NCBI GenBank assembly: GCA_043228905.1
Contig: JBHGNT010000005.1
Coordinates: forward strand, 3,162,001 to 3,226,000
Source: Azolla caroliniana
Lineage: Eukaryota > Polypodiophyta
Length of the DNA: 64,000 bases
Reading direction: 5' to 3'
The translations under genes were made by a program, and so were the position numbers. The notes below the pieces were generated by a model, which searched no databases, was not told where the DNA came from, and worked only from the letters and a program-made list of their open reading frames with translations. This document shows, one piece after another, positions 1-12,575 of the stretch; position 1 is the stretch's first letter, and every line of letters starts with the position of its first letter.

Positions 1-1501
1 AGCAAAGTAACAATGATAAAAGTGCTCAACATTAGCGTTCTACTTAGAGACAAACTTTGAACATGATAATTATTTTGCTCCAATGGGTGACACAAAGGTC
101 CAACAAAGAGATCCTAGCGATGCCAAGGGGATAAATTTTGAGCTATTTTAAAATTTTAATGATCGCGCTTCTCTTTGGTCCCGTTTGTGTAAACCTATCT
201 GAACATAAGCATTAGCCCATACCTTGTTTTTGCAAATAGATCATGAGGCTCAATTGGAAACTTCCTTATTTCTGTATAGAATTTGATACCTGAAACAAAT
301 TTCTTACTTGTTTAGCAAAAGAAATTGTAGAAGTTGAATAGCATTCAATTTTAAGAGAATGAACATTGCAAGATGAAGTCACAATTCGAAAGGAAGATAC
401 CATTTTATTTGCATATTTGACTTAAATCCATCAGCTCAAAATAAATGTGGTTGAAACCCAATCTTGTAATTATATTTGCAAAAATGTGAAACCCCAAAGG
501 TGAGTAATGGTTGGAGGTTATTAGAGAAGAAGATTTGAAGGAGCATGATAGGTGCAAGGCGTTATGCTCTAGTAGTTTACAACATTTACTCATCGTGGGT
601 GGCATTGGCATCTATTGAATTTGTTAAGTTACATGAAGCTTCTTTGATCTTACTCATAATGTGTGGGAGTTGTCATTGTATGAAGTCTCTTTGGATTGCC
701 TCTATTTATGTGAAAGCAAACCCAAAATCCAAATTTTGTGCATGTAAAATTGTCTTTCATCATATGCATGATTTTTAGACATGGATGACTCAATAGATTT
801 TGCTTAACCTTGTAATCTTAATTGATTTGACAACTTCCTAACTCTTAACTAGTGTTCTCATTCTCTAGAACATGATTGACTCAAATGGGGCAACGATTGC
901 TCTAAAGTTCCCGCATGCTCCCACAATGAACCATCTTTCCACTTAACTAAATGTTCCAAATGAAATTTATTCATAGCTTTTCAATGCCGAATATCTCAAT
1001 CTATGTTAGGCTAATTTCAAAGAGGTCAAGGATGTTACATAGCTCATATCATTGCTCAAATGACAATGTTGACACCAATAAATGCCTTTCCTTGCTTTTG
1101 TTCATCGAACGTGTGAAACTAATGCAAGCAATGAACGTATTGTGCTCCATTGCTCTACATGAACCATCTGATCTCAAAATGCATTTGGCGCCATAGCTAG
1201 ACCCAATTTATCTTCCCCAAAGCTGCATAATTGCTTCAACAAGACAATGTGGGGGAGTTCAGCCATTGCTCGCAACATTAGACCAAAACTTGGAAGGTGC
1301 AGATATAAAAAAAAGCAAACAGGGGAGGCCTCAGGCAAGGGTCGCAAAAGAATCGTAGGTCTAGGAAACTTTAAAGTCTGTTCACACCGGTGCTGCGTTT
1401 CCCTCAAAATTTTAAAGTCTATTCACACCACATCTTTTCTCATTCCCTTCCATATATATAATGTTCTGGAAGCTTCTTTTTCCCATTAGCTGTATGTCGC
1501 C
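1..1501. other. AT-rich upstream region, no gene recognised
   Basis: I see only short, interrupted open frames without recognisable domains or splice-consistent exon chains. The last few hundred bases before 1502 would hold the calreticulin promoter and 5' UTR. A TATA-like stretch (catatatataa) lies at about 1451-1461, about 45 bases before the start codon; its role is a guess. Confidence 0.5.
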
Positions 1502-4500
1502 ATGGCTTCTCGTCTGAGGTTCGGTGTGCTTCTTCTTCTTCTCTCTTCTCGCCTTCTGATTGTTGTGTCTGATGTCGTGTTTGAGGAGCGATTCGATGGT
1601 ACGTTGTTTGGTTCTTTTGTTCCCTTGATTATGTCACCGAATTTTGATTATTTGTGGTTTAGCCGTTGAAATGAATGAAATTCAATTCGAAGTCTTAAGA
1701 AAATGCTCGAAATTCAGTTCAAAACATGTCCAGATTTTATGATAATGTCCCAAATTCAGTTTGAACCATCACTAGGTTTTAAGAAATTGCTGAAAGGCAG
1801 CTCAAACCCTGGTTAGGATTTAAGGAATGGTTTAAATGCTACAAAAACAATGACTAGGTTTAAGATAATCGTTGAATCTCACCACAAACCTTGAAGAATA
1901 AAAAATGGCCTGAATTCAGCTTAAAACGTGGCTAGCTAGTTCCAAAAATGGGTTCTTGATTCTTAGAGCAATGGAAAACGTTTTTCCAAAATCTCGTTGT
2001 ATTTTTTACACTAATATTGTCTTTTAACACTATATTTGTGATTTGCTGAATTGTGCACGAGTTTGATTGCTTAAGGGTCCTGTTTCGTACAAATTAAGAA
2101 CCTTATTAAAACCTTTTTATTATTATTATGAAGATGGCTGGGAAAGTCGCTGGGTGAAGTCGAGCTGGAAGAAAAGTGAAGGTGCAGCTGGAGATTGGAT
2201 TCATACTGCAGGAAAATGGCATGGAGATCCTGAGGATAAAGGTGTTGGTTTTATCATTCTATGGTTTCATGTTGATTGTTATTCAATTTAAAATGTAAAC
2301 GAGGGAGAAATTCGCAACTACCCTTGAGTTTCTCTTTTTTCAAGGATATTTTGGAGTTTTTTATCGCTATAAACAAAGAATGACATTCATGATTCCTGTT
2401 GTTTGGTTTTCTTCCAGGAATTCAAACTAGCCCAGATTCACGGTTCTTTGCTATTTCTGCGGAGTTTCCAGAGTTCACCAATAAGGATAAAAACCTTGTT
2501 CTTCAGTATTCTGTGAAGCATGAACAAGATCTTGATTGTGGAGGGGGGTATGTCAAGTTATTGAGTGGTGATGTGGATCAGTCTAAGTTCAGTGGTGACA
2601 CACCTTACAGGCAAGCACCTCCTTTATCCTCATTGTTAGATTCAGAAGTGTGTTTCCTAATATATGGTTGGTTTCTAGTAATTCAAACTTATTTTCTTCT
2701 TCCCCCATTTAGCATTATGTTTGGCCCTGACATCTGCGGATACAATACAAAGAAGGTGCATGCGATCTTGTCGTATAAAGGGGGAAACCACCCGATAGAG
2801 AAGGAAATCGCTTGTGAAACTGATCAACTTACTCATGTATACACTCTTATCATAAAGCCAGACAATACGTACAGTGTCTTGATTGACAATGTTGAGAAGC
2901 AGTCTGGTAGCTTATACAAAGACTGGAAAATGCTTCCTCCAGAAAAGATCAAGGACCCTAATGCTAAGAAGGTAATGCATAATGCTACATCTGTGCTCAA
3001 ACTTCATGTGATGGATAATGTGGAGACACTTTATTATCTTCCTTGGAGTTGCAAATATCTATCTATCTATCTACATGTATGTATGCGTGTATGTATGTAT
3101 GCATATATGTATGAAAGAAGATATGAATATGCCGAAGATAGATGGAATGTGTTTAAGAGAAAGTATTCATGCAGCCAGAGGATTGGGATGACAAAGAATA
3201 CATTGATGATCCTGAAGACAAGAAACCTGAGGTCAAGTGTAATGTTTTTAATCATTTCAGTTAAAAATGGGCTATTTGATTAATAAAGACATCAAGTCGT
3301 CAGTTTTTTCTCCCGTTTGAGCCTATGTATTGACTTAAATGTTTTTACAGGGTTATGATGACATACCTGCTGAAATTGCTGATTCTGAAGCTACAAAGGT
3401 AAGCTATGGTCCAATTAGATTATCATGTGGAATGTTTTATGCCTTTTGTCATGGCTCTGGGTTGTGATCAGCCTGAAGATTGGGATGATGAAGAAGATGG
3501 TGAGTGGAAATCCCCAACTGTTCCAAATCCTGAGTATAAAGGTCCATGGAAGCCTAAGGTATATAGTTTGGCAGGATTTTGCTTTCATTTGCTTCTCAGA
3601 CACAAATCGAGAGCATCAGTTAAGTATTTACATCTATGGTAATTATAGAAGCTCAAGAACCCTGCCTACAAAGGGAAATGGAAAGCTCCACTGATCGACA
3701 ATCCTGGTAAATTCTCTTTGCTGAATGAAGATTTTAGAATAGAAAATGACTGCAATAATAGGTTTGCTGCATGACTCAGTATGGCATTGAGTACATCAAG
3801 TATTGATGTACTCTTGGTTAGAGAATTGTTATGGGGATAACTTTAGGGAGCAATTTTTAGAGGCAAAGTTCAATGGTTTTAGGATAAGTGAGCAACTGCT
3901 TATCCTAGGACTTGGGACAAACTCATAAAAACCAGTGACACATGGGAACATGTGGCAGCTTGAGAGCCTTACGATTTGAGCTATGTAAAGGGGACTATGC
4001 ATCCCCTTCATTATGGCATCTCATAGATGTTATTGAGAATCTATAGGTGAGGCAAAGTCATTATTCAGACCTGTATTCAGCTTGAATCCAAGATATAATA
4101 TGATGACTATATTTGGTGGCATAGGAGGCTGATGGGGTTTCTTATTTGTCATGTCCTTAAACTTCTCATTAACAGCTCAGAGTTAGTATTCCATTTTAGT
4201 AAGAAATAATGAAACCATTTTTTTGTGGCAGAATTTGAGGATGACCCTGAAATTTATGTCTTCAAAGGTTTGAAGTATATTGGCATGGAGCTATGGCAAG
4301 TAAGTGCTTTGTTCTTTCCATTCTTGTTCCATTCTATAAGAAAACCTTTGGTAAGAGACCTTGTGACAGGTCAAATCTGGCTCATTATTTGATAACATAT
4401 TGGTAACTGATGATCCTGAGTATGCGAAATCTTTTGCTGAAGAGACTTGGGGCAAAAACAAAGAGGTAAGGCTGTCCATGTTTATTCAGATCATGCATAT

Positions 4501-5074
4501 GTTTATTCAGAGCATGGTGGGCTGCCTGGTTTCGTTGCATTCATGTTACTTGTATATTTTCTTTTATGTCTGTATTATTATACTTATACTTGCACTCTAG
4601 CTTACTTTTCTCTAGAAATTTATGAGTATAAATAAAATGTATAGATTTTTTTCTTGTTTATCCTATAATAATGACATGGCTGGACATGGCAGGCGGAGAA
4701 GAAAGCATTTGATGAAATAGAAAAGAAGAATAAAGAGGTAAAATCTACTTGGTTAAACGTGACCTTGGGATTTTGAATATAAGGAATCTTGTGCTTATGT
4801 TTCCTTTAAATTACAGGAAGATGAGAAGTTTGACGAGGATGATGATGTACACTACGATTTTTTTCCCATCCACTAATTTCTTGTGTCAAAAGTTGTATTA
4901 AATCTTACATTTGTTTTGAATCATTGACAGGATGATGATCATGATGATGATTCTGAAGATCATGATGATGATAACCATGTGAGTCACCTCTCTCTCTCTC
5001 TCTCTCAACATATACCTGTATATTTGCAGAACTAGTAAATTCTGACGTGTTTGCAATTCCAGGATGAGCTGTGA
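1502..5074 (+). CDS. Calreticulin (acidic-tail CRT1/2 type), 14 exons
   Basis: ER-lumen lectin chaperone and calcium buffer. Exons: 1502-1598, 2134-2241, 2418-2610, 2713-2971, 3175-3231, 3351-3398, 3472-3558, 3649-3706, 4232-4299, 4370-4465, 4693-4737, 4817-4846, 4931-4978, 5063-5074; phases close to 401 aa, the usual family length. The protein opens with a hydrophobic signal peptide ([16 protein letters not shown]) followed by FEERFDDGWESRW. The N-domain has the two disulfide cysteines (DLDCGGG and GPDICGY). The P-domain has PEDWDD, PEGYDDIP and [12 protein letters not shown] repeats and the NPAYKGKW and NPEYKGPW partners. The C-terminus is Asp-rich and ends in HDEL, so it is CRT1/2-like rather than the basic-tailed CRT3, and it has no calnexin membrane segment. 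Intron 3 (2611-2712) starts with GC instead of GT; all other introns are GT-AG. The final coding exon is only 12 bases (DEL and stop). Confidence 0.95.
3057..3117 (+). repeat. Tetranucleotide microsatellite in calreticulin intron 4
   Basis: An imperfect (CTAT)n run passes into a (TATG)n run inside the 203-base intron between exons 4 and 5. It is intronic and does not alter the protein. Confidence 0.7.
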
Positions 5075-7909
5075 TTTGACTTGAATGTCATGACAAATTA
5101 CTGCATTGTCATTCAACATACATCAGTAGTTAGATCACCAGAAAATGGTGGAATAACAGTTACAAAGAGAAGTTTTTAGATCAGGTTTGGAGACAATTTT
5201 GGGTTTGTATACTGAGTTATGGAATATAGCATCAGTCATATATTGCTAATTCAATTTTTGCTCTTTTTCATTCTTCATGAAGAATCAAGTAAATGATTCT
5301 CGGTAGTGATGCATCAACCTTGTTATCATAGATGTACAACAATAGGAATAACTGAAATCTAGAGGGGTATGTTGGAATTTTCCTTCATAATGTTTCGTAC
5401 ATTTCAACAATTTTACAGAGTCATGAAGTTTTCCAGGAAGGTTTCTTTTAACACAAAATTGATGGGAAATTGTGTTCATTATTTTTTGTTTCCATTGTAT
5501 CGCGAGTCTCGCATTTTCTGAGACTATTGAAAACAAACACATTTCATGAGTAACCATGCTGGTTTCTTTTTAATTTTTGTATGACAATTGGTTTACAGAG
5601 TCAAGAAGTTTTCCAGGAAGTTTTCTTTTAATTTTTGTATCACAATTGGTTTACAGAGTCAAGAGTCTCACATTTTCTGAAAGCATTGAAAGCAAACACA
5701 TATCAGAGTAGCCATATTGGTTTATTTTTTAATTTTTGTATTTACAATTGGTTGTTTATCTTTATTACATTTTACATTGCTTGCATTGTGGGAAAATGGC
5801 AATGTGAATGTTAGAAGCCAATTGTTAAGTGTGCTGCTGACAATGAATCCATCACTTTAAAAGTTGCAAACATGTCAATTTACTTTTTTGTAGTGAAGCA
5901 TAATTATGCTCTATGAACAAACACACAACTTTAATGTTGTAATCATATTTATACATTTGAATCTAGGGTGAAGAATACTTAGATTTATATTTGTATGAGT
6001 GTCTATGCTTACCCATAGATTTATGTGCAATGCATACAAACATAAACCTAGTTTTTATCAATGCATCATACTACTGGTGGGATACAACAAAGTGAGATGG
6101 AATACCTGAACATAATTAATTCTGTCATTGAATCAATATATCGTTTATATCAACATGCTTATAGTTGTGAGATTATGAATGTGAAAAGAGCTCCATTGTT
6201 TGGTGAATTATATTTCATTTGTTTGTCTGATGCAATTTCTTTGTAGTTTATGGTATCTATTAGCATGCATGCCAAATTCTGTAAAAACATTATGAGAGCA
6301 AGTGATGATGATCCAAGCTTTGATAAATAAAATAAATTTTAACAAAGGGGTTTTTAGAGTAGACCTAGACAAACCATTTTCATATTGTAAGCACCATGTT
6401 CAATAACTAATATGTGACATGTAGTTCTCACATGATACATAGTTAGTACATCATATATAGATCCTCTAGTTTTGGTTTATTCTATATAGGCACACTTCTA
6501 TGTAGAGTCTAGCCTCTAGGGATAGATGAAAAGGAATCTTTATCTAGATAAATCATTATTACATTTCCTATTGCCTCGGGTGATAGTTAACCTTCTATTT
6601 CAATATTCTTTCTTTGTAAATGCACATGCACCATCCAATGGTTGATTTAGATGAGTCAAGGCTTGTGGCATCTTCTCTTCTATAATTTACAAGCGTACTG
6701 TATATTTCTATTTAGATTTCTCATTTGCATGCTCATGCATAGAAAATGGGGAAGATGATGATGTTTCCATGAGTTAGCATAGCACATAATGAATTACTAC
6801 AATAATAATTGTATGCATGCTCCTTTCTTTGAACTCAATTACTACACAAACAAGTGGCAAGTTTTGAGTGAGTATAGACTTTATTGGAAAAGCCATTTTT
6901 TTTGGTGTTAAGTGGTAAAATAAAACTGGCACAAAATAAATAGATAATAGAGTCTCAAATAGTTTGAACAAACTTCAAGATTTCTATAATGAAACCAAAA
7001 TCAGAACACTTTTGCTTGCATTTTGCCCAAAACTTTTGAATAGGGATTCACAACTCAACTTTCCTTCTTGGCTACTTTTCCTTGGACTTGGGAGTCAACG
7101 TTTAATTCATCAACTCTTAGTCAACCATTTATTCCCTCGTTTTGTTGAGGATTACATAGGCCTATAAATTATTCTATATTTTATCCACATAGCAATAAGA
7201 AGAGCACCATCGGGTGTTTTTTCATTTACACAGAATCCAAAGAAACTACTATTACCATATTCTTGAAATATGTGAACCTAGAGCTAGTTCTAAACATCTA
7301 TATTTCCATCTTGATGGTATGGACAATTTATTCCATTGTTGGTTTTTACTAGTACTGACTATAAAAGGTATTGTTTTTCTATGTGTGAAAATATGGCAGG
7401 TACTATTACAAGTCACCAGTGCTTGGAATAATTGAGTTAGCACTTGGGTCGCACAAAGGTTTTCTACAATGAATGTAATATTCTACCCCATCATTTTAGA
7501 CTTGAACCCACAACTTGAAGGGTTGCAAAGATTTGATAGATCCATCATCCATTTGATACAATCATACAAGTGTGTCCCTTTCAGGTTGGGGGGGTTGCAG
7601 GGTTTGGGATTTACTATACCCACTTGCCAAGGTTTCTAGGAAAAATTTGATTTTCATTGAGCAAAATAGACAAATGGCCCATAAAAGATGGCTTGAAAAT
7701 GAAATAGAACAAATCAACCTTGGAGAGGTTATAAATACGCACACACATATGTACAAACAAACACAACGTTCCGGGAGATGCTTTAAGAGCCCTGTCTAGA
7801 AGGAAATACTCAAAAGGCATCGAAGTAGAGAGGAAAATCATGCTGGTCCATAACAATACTTATGCTTTTTTTCGCCCTCCAATGCGAAGCCTATGTATTA
7901 GAGTGTGGT

Positions 7910-7913
<4 letters not shown>

Positions 7914-7976
<63 letters not shown>
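7914..7976 (+). repeat. (GA)n microsatellite, about 63 bp
   Basis: An uninterrupted GA dinucleotide run about 370 bases upstream of the kinase start codon. Open frames through it encode only alternating Arg-Glu and are not genes. Confidence 0.95.
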
Positions 7977-7979
<3 letters not shown>

Positions 7980-8014
7980 ACCGAAATACAGCAACCTTTT
8001 TGAGGTTTCCCAAA

Positions 8015-8152
8015 ATACCCTCATGCCTCTATTTTTCTAAATTCCCAAAATACCCCTCTACTTTTACCGAAATACTCGGCCTTATATTGGTTATGCAAAT
8101 ACCCTCCTGCCTCTATTTTTCTAAATTCCCAAAAATACCCCTCTACTTTTAA
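8015..8152 (+). repeat. Two copies of a 'aaataccc' upstream repeat
   Basis: The phrase atgcctctatttttctaaat or a near variant, followed by a ccaaaatacccctctac-type word, occurs twice about 80 bases apart just upstream of the kinase gene. Similar words recur elsewhere in the window (about 10868, 50110 and 51250). Confidence 0.6.
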
Positions 8153-8344
8153 CCCCTAAACCCTGTCAACCCCCAAGCTCTCTCGCTTCTCTCCCTCTCC
8201 CGCGACAGTTTGGTACCAAGGAGCTTTCCCTTTCTCTCTGACAGAAGTTCGGGCGATGGCGGGAGAGATGAGAACCCCTTTCTTCTTCTACTTCCCCTTC
8301 ACCACCACTTCTTCTTCTCAAGCTTTTCTTAAGTCTTCCTTTTC

Positions 8345-11300
8345 ATGGGAAATATCTGCTATTCCATCTCGAATCAACCTTATCCTTGCATTTCTTATAA
8401 ATGCACCTCTGATGCCGGTAAAATGTTGATCGATTCTCAAATACTTGCAGATATTTTCATAATCTTTTCTTCTTCTTAGATAAAGATGATCTCTGAATCG
8501 AGACTATTCTGTTAATGTAGAGAATAAAACATTTCTTCTTTGATCTTCCAAGGATGATAGCACCATTTCTTCATTCGAAACTGTGAAAATGAACCTTATT
8601 ATTTATGAAGCGAAACCCTTAAGATGGAGGATAGAAAATTACTTCTTTTCTATTTGAAGAATTATTCAACATATCTTGATTCAAACCTGTGGAGTGATAA
8701 TTCTAGTGTATTAATCATAACAGTTGTCAAGCTACAAAGTAAAACATATCAAAACTGTGAAAATGGATATGATTGTCTAGGAATCTAAACTGTTGAGATG
8801 GAAGATAGGCAATGGCGTCTTTAACCTCTGAAGGAAGATACAACATTTCGTGCTTCTGCATCATGGTTTTCATCACATCGTGAATTAATTGTTAATATGA
8901 ACTTAAAACACAGCTTCATATGGATTTCTGTTCTGTATCAGACTACATGCTGTAGGTAAATTGTGCATTTTGGAAGTTCTTGGTATTTGTATGTTCTTTG
9001 GTAATCCATGCAGGCTTAAAAGCTTCTTCGAGATAAATATGATTAACGGTTTGGTTTCATGAAAATGTGTCCTCTGGATTACGTTTTTGCATGTTTTGTG
9101 TATGCTCAAAATTGTCAATATAGTTAATTTATGTCCAATTTTATGTATAGTCTTCCATAAGTGCAGTCAAACGGCAGATATGTCTATTAGCTCAGAGATC
9201 GCCCATTCTGCAAATGGCCTTGGTCAACCCTCCCAAAGAGAGAAAAAGGGGATGAATTGACCATATTATTATTACTTGTAACTTAACTGAGTTGGCCACA
9301 CAGCGAAAACGTAGGGGCATTTGGGGAAACGAAGAACATCTCAGGTGTACTTGAAAGTTTCCTCAATTTAACTTGCTGCAAAATTCTAATATACGCCCAC
9401 ACTCTTAGTTTCTTATGGATATAACGCTACAACTTGTGATCTCATCACACATATTGAGTATATTGATGATCCTTGTGCATTGTTAAAACTATGTATGCCG
9501 TTACTTTATTTAATCAGCTGCTGTAATCTATTTCACACCTGCTGTAATCTATTTCACTCGTATTAAGTGTTGGATGGTGCAGGTGCATTGTCAAAGACAA
9601 AGAATATCTCTCAAAATGATACTTCTATTCACAAAGGCTTTGATACCTCCATTCCTAAAATTGAGAAAATCACACATACTAGTGTCGCTACCAAGGGGTC
9701 ATTGTACGCATTTTCCTATGATGATCTGAGAGCCTCCACGAGGAATTTTCGTGAAGAATTGGGAGAAGGAGGCTTTGGTGTTGTATATAAAGGTTACATT
9801 GAAGAGAAAACACTCGTGCCATCGAGACATGGACAAGGAATTCCGGTAGCAATAAAGAGACTTAAAGTAAATGCACAGCAAGGGCATAGAGAGTGGCTTG
9901 TAAGTAGTTCTCTACCTTTAGTTTGCATCTTTTTATTGGTAAAGGTAATCTTTGTGGGTATATTTATTTGTAAAGTCCTTGTGTTATTGGTCCATTGATT
10001 AATAAGCATCGTTATTAGTAAAAGTCATTCTTGTTATGTTTTCAAGGAAGAGACGAATGGTGTCCATTGTCACAAAGCTCTGGTTGCATTTCTTATGTGC
10101 ATGACTCCTTTGAGGGAGCAGATAGCATATGTATTTCTCTTCTACTTGAAATTTCAGCATGTGTATTTTATTATTATGATATCATATGTAATTATTGGGA
10201 TTCAGGCAGAGGTGCAATTTTTGGGTGCCCTTCATCATCCCAACCTTGTGAAGCTTTTCGGATTTTGTGCTGAGGGATTCAATCGATTACTTGTGTACGA
10301 ATACATGTGTTGTGGAAGCTTAGAAAAGCATCTTTTTAGACGTAAGTTGCTTATATCTGCTAAATTTCAGATTCATATCATTTTTTTGTTATGTGGTTTG
10401 GATTTTCAAGGATTGTTCGCAGGGGGTTATCAAACGATACATTGGGGCATCAGAATGAAAGTTGCTATTGGTGCAGCGAGGGGCCTTGCATTTCTTCATA
10501 ATCCTGATAGACAAGTTATATACAGAGATTTCAAGGCCTCCAACATTTTATTAGATAGTGTGAGCACACTTAACTTGTTCAGTGGATCATATAGACAATA
10601 ATGCAATGACTAGCCACACATGCATTTTCGCCGTATATCTATAGGAGAAAATGATAACATAAAACTGATTCTCACAGGAATATAATGCAAAATTATCAGA
10701 TTTTGGGCTTGCAAAGACAGGTCCTGCAGGAGATGATTCACATGTTTCTACACGTATTATGGGAACCAATGGATATGCTGCCCCCGAGTATCTTGCCACA
10801 GGTTAGTAGTGTGTGATTGTAGTTTAAAAAGTGTTTATGCCGATATGTGTGCCCCATTATATACAGGGTAAAACTCCAAAATATGCCTGCATTTTTATTA
10901 ATTTCCTGAATGCCCTTACTAGTATATATAGTATTTGAGGAAATAATGATAAGTATTGCAAAGCTATAGACTTTTATGGATGTTTCTAGTAATCCATACT
11001 GTGATTCAAGGATTTGATTTGACACAGTATGATTCTTCAAATATTAAGCTCTTACGTGCATAAATGCATGTAGGGCATCTATCGACAAGAAGTGATGTTT
11101 ATAGCTTTGGAGTGGTATTGCTGGAATTATTGACAGGGCGCCGAGCTATAGACAGCCACCGACCATATGGAGAAGAAAAGTTAGTTGATTGGGCAAGGCC
11201 GTATTTAAGAAATAAACGGAAGATCTTGCAGATTATTGATGATAGGCTGGAAAGTCAATTTCCACACAAAGTAGCAGAAAAAGTTGCTAGTCTAGCTCTT

Positions 11301-11384
11301 CAATGTTTGAGTGAAAATGGGAAGGCAAGACCCAGCATGAAAGAGATTGTGGATTCCCTTGATACACTAATCACTCCATTGTAG
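8345..11384 (+). CDS. Receptor-like cytoplasmic kinase, RLCK-VII (PBL/APK1-like)
   Basis: Ser/Thr protein kinase expected at the plasma membrane, downstream of receptor kinases. Exons: 8345-8417, 9583-9899, 10206-10341, 10423-10559, 10678-10801, 11074-11384; 365 aa. The first exon, separated by a 1.2-kb intron, encodes MGNICYS: Gly2 for N-myristoylation and Cys5 as a likely palmitoylation site, as is typical of this subfamily. The kinase domain shows the glycine loop [11 protein letters not shown] (about 85-95), catalytic Lys116 (VAIKRL), Glu132 in AEVQFLG, the [11 protein letters not shown] loop with Asp211 (Tyr for His is normal in RLCK-VII), DFG at 229-231, and an activation segment with [15 protein letters not shown]. 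It ends soon after the kinase domain. No extracellular or membrane segment is present. Which PBL member it matches cannot be told by eye. Confidence 0.93.
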
Positions 11385-11446
11385 TAGATGAATATGCACT
11401 GGTTTCAGATGCTGTTGGTCGCTTAATAATTTTACTTTAAACTAGT

Positions 11447-11591
11447 ATATGTAGGTTACTGGCTCTTATGCCTCTTAAGGGTGAAGAGAGATGGAATTGC
11501 AGACAAGAATGTGATACATGTATATGTAGGTTACTGGCTCTTATGCCTCTTAAGGATGAAGAGAGATGGAATTGCAGACAAGAATGTGATA
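11447..11591 (+). repeat. 75-bp tandem duplication, two copies
   Basis: Two near-identical consecutive copies beginning at gtaggttactggctcttatg (11451 and 11526) and ending in acaagaatgtgata. They lie just after the kinase stop codon, probably in its 3' UTR. Only one or two substitutions separate the copies, so the event is recent. Confidence 0.9.
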
Positions 11592-12340
11592 TGTATTTTA
11601 TTTCTCGATTGTATTATCAGTAATAATTGCATAATTTCCATATTGAATTATTGGATGGTCTATCAGTATTCCTATTTATCATGATGCACTTCCCTTCAGG
11701 CTTCTAATAAGAGAAAAAAGCAGGGTAGTTGGTGAAAATATGTACATATTGCTGCATATAGAATGAAATGAAAAAATGCTGTCTTTCATAATCTTTTACG
11801 ATACTCAAAATTTAAGATGACAATATACAGGACCATGTTTCCCTTTATTGAAGTAAAGGGAAGCATCATATGCATGTTTCATTGGGGTAACATTGATAAA
11901 CACTGTGTTACCATCAGTGAGCATTTAAGCATAAGTTGAGCTAACCTTTTGTTATCACAGTTTGGATGGCGTTTTTGCACTTCAAAGACAACGCAATGAT
12001 AGGAAACACATAGCAATAACATAATCATAGGAATCAGCTGGAGCCAGATTTGAAATTATATTAGAATTAAGGAATTTACTCTCAGAGTAGAAAAGGTCAT
12101 TCTTATAAAATAATCCATTTTACACTGTAATCTTTGCACCTACATGAAGAAGATTATTCAGAGGTTTCTAGAGTGGAATAGAAGCAGTCAGTAGCAAACA
12201 CTATTCATATTGCTTGGTTTCATGTTCTGAGTTTAGGACAGCAGTAAAAGAGCTGTGGAGGAGTTCGGAATAAAATGCAACATTTTAAATGCTACAAAAA
12301 ACGAATAAAACACATCCTAGCAAACTCAACATTTTCATGC

Positions 12341-12558
12341 TGTGCAAATCAAGTACCATAAATCTAAGGACCTTTTTTATTTACAGTTAAGTTCCTATAT
12401 GTGCAAATCAAGTACCATAAATCTAAGGACCTTTTTTATTTACAGCTAAGTTCTTATATTATGCAATTTCAGTAAGGACAATTTGTATAATCAAAGTCTG
12501 AGCTAAGTTCTTATATTATTCAATTTCAGTAAGGACAATTTGTATAATCAAAGTGTGA
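12341..12558 (+). repeat. Two consecutive, overlapping tandem duplications (59 bp and 57 bp)
   Basis: The first unit starts with tgtgcaaatcaagtaccata at 12341 and again at 12400. The second starts with gctaagttcttatatta at 12445 and again at 12502. The second duplication begins inside the tail of the first. Both lie just beyond the stop codon of the sulfurtransferase gene on the minus strand. Confidence 0.9.
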
Positions 12559-12575
12559 TAAGTAACAAAAATCCT

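Larger units (their letters stand above)
5075..8344. other. Intergenic, with diverged local duplication and a GA microsatellite
   Basis: No gene recognised between the calreticulin stop and the kinase start codon. At about 5410-5760 two diverged copies of a block follow one another; shared words include gaagttttccaggaag, tttttaatttttgtat and acaattggttta. The right end (from about 7900) carries the microsatellite and polypyrimidine-rich leader of the kinase gene. Confidence 0.5.
11385..12575. other. Convergent intergenic region with tandem duplications
   Basis: Lies between the 3' ends of the kinase gene (+) and the sulfurtransferase gene (-). Apart from the duplications listed separately I see no gene; it presumably contains both 3' UTRs. 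Confidence 0.5.

Noticed and set aside
1502-5074. Calnexin instead of calreticulin
   Set aside because: There is no membrane helix near the C-terminus and the protein ends in HDEL, so calreticulin is right.
7840-8152. Overlapping open frames through the GA run
   Set aside because: They encode only Arg-Glu repeats from a microsatellite and have no homology or splice support.
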